This document shows positions 63,961-64,000 of a stretch of 64,000 nt of DNA, in pieces. Each line of letters begins with the position of its first letter. The first letter of the stretch is position 1. A model generated the notes under the pieces. It was not told where the DNA came from and made no database searches. It worked only from the letters and a program-made list of their open reading frames with translations. Origin of the DNA: Schistocerca nitens (Eukaryota; Arthropoda; Insecta; Orthoptera; Acrididae). The position numbers and the translations under genes are program-made. The stretch spans positions 291,675,205 through 291,739,204 of the forward strand of contig NC_064616.1 of the NCBI RefSeq assembly GCF_023898315.1. Direction: 5' to 3'.

Positions 63961-64000
63961 GCGAGAACTGACAGGTTGTATCCAGCAAAAGGCACTCTCA

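Noticed and set aside
1..64000. CRISPR arrays, bacterial operons, rRNA genes
   Set aside because: No regularly spaced identical short repeats with unique spacers and no rRNA-like sequence were seen; introns, TATA boxes and transposons point to an animal nuclear genome.

Overview
The window looks like repeat-rich DNA from a large insect genome, most likely an orthopteran such as the locust genus Schistocerca. I infer this from four copies of a tRNA-headed SINE body that I recognise from locusts, locust-type Penelope, gypsy and CR1 elements, and a near-continuous carpet of nested transposons. I found no intact host protein-coding gene. The only host-derived coding sequence I can name is a damaged histone H4 copy at 22.3-22.55 kb.

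Layout, 0-24 kb. A partial LINE reverse transcriptase enters from the left edge. It is followed by an RTE-type LINE 3' end and a Penelope-like element (1.4-4.3 kb) with a palindromic, strand-specifically mutated tail. Next come a decayed piggyBac transposase (5.0-5.9 kb) and a PIF/Harbinger transposon with TAA duplications (7104-10547), whose transposase and MADF partner genes have interlocked introns. From 10.5 to 24 kb there is mostly unannotatable AT-rich sequence with a Penelope endonuclease fragment, a 630-bp foldback, two SINEs, a 766-bp TTAA-flanked foldback, the H4 pseudogene and a LINE pseudogene.

Layout, 24-44 kb. This is an integrated Maverick/Polinton (adintovirus-like) element, here called M1. 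It has degenerate inverted terminal repeats. A rightward block holds two small Cys-containing paralogues, a spliced leader gene, an unknown protein, a packaging ATPase, two small proteins, a chromodomain integrase, a phospholipase A2-like protein, a minor virion-like protein, protease, penton, hexon and an unknown protein. A leftward block holds protein-primed DNA polymerase B and a second spliced gene. ATPase, integrase and PLA2 frames are open; the protease, penton, hexon and polymerase are broken. M1 was itself invaded by a restriction-endonuclease-type LINE, two SINEs and a mariner.

Layout, 44-64 kb. An old Ty3/gypsy element (gag, protease, RT, RNase H, integrase, LTR-like 3' end) is split by an RTE-like LINE with a 395-codon open frame and by a CR1-like LINE. 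After about 3 kb of poorly defined DNA comes a second, more decayed Maverick (M2, about 56.2-61.4 kb) with the same spliced gene and polymerase in the same order as M1. A Tc1 element with TA duplications (61513-62909) and a gag-like fragment end the window.

The strands of evidence worth most attention are: M1/M2 as a paired view of a virus-like system with its own TATA-driven genes; the A-to-G pattern on both arms of the Penelope hairpin; and the interlocked Harbinger genes.
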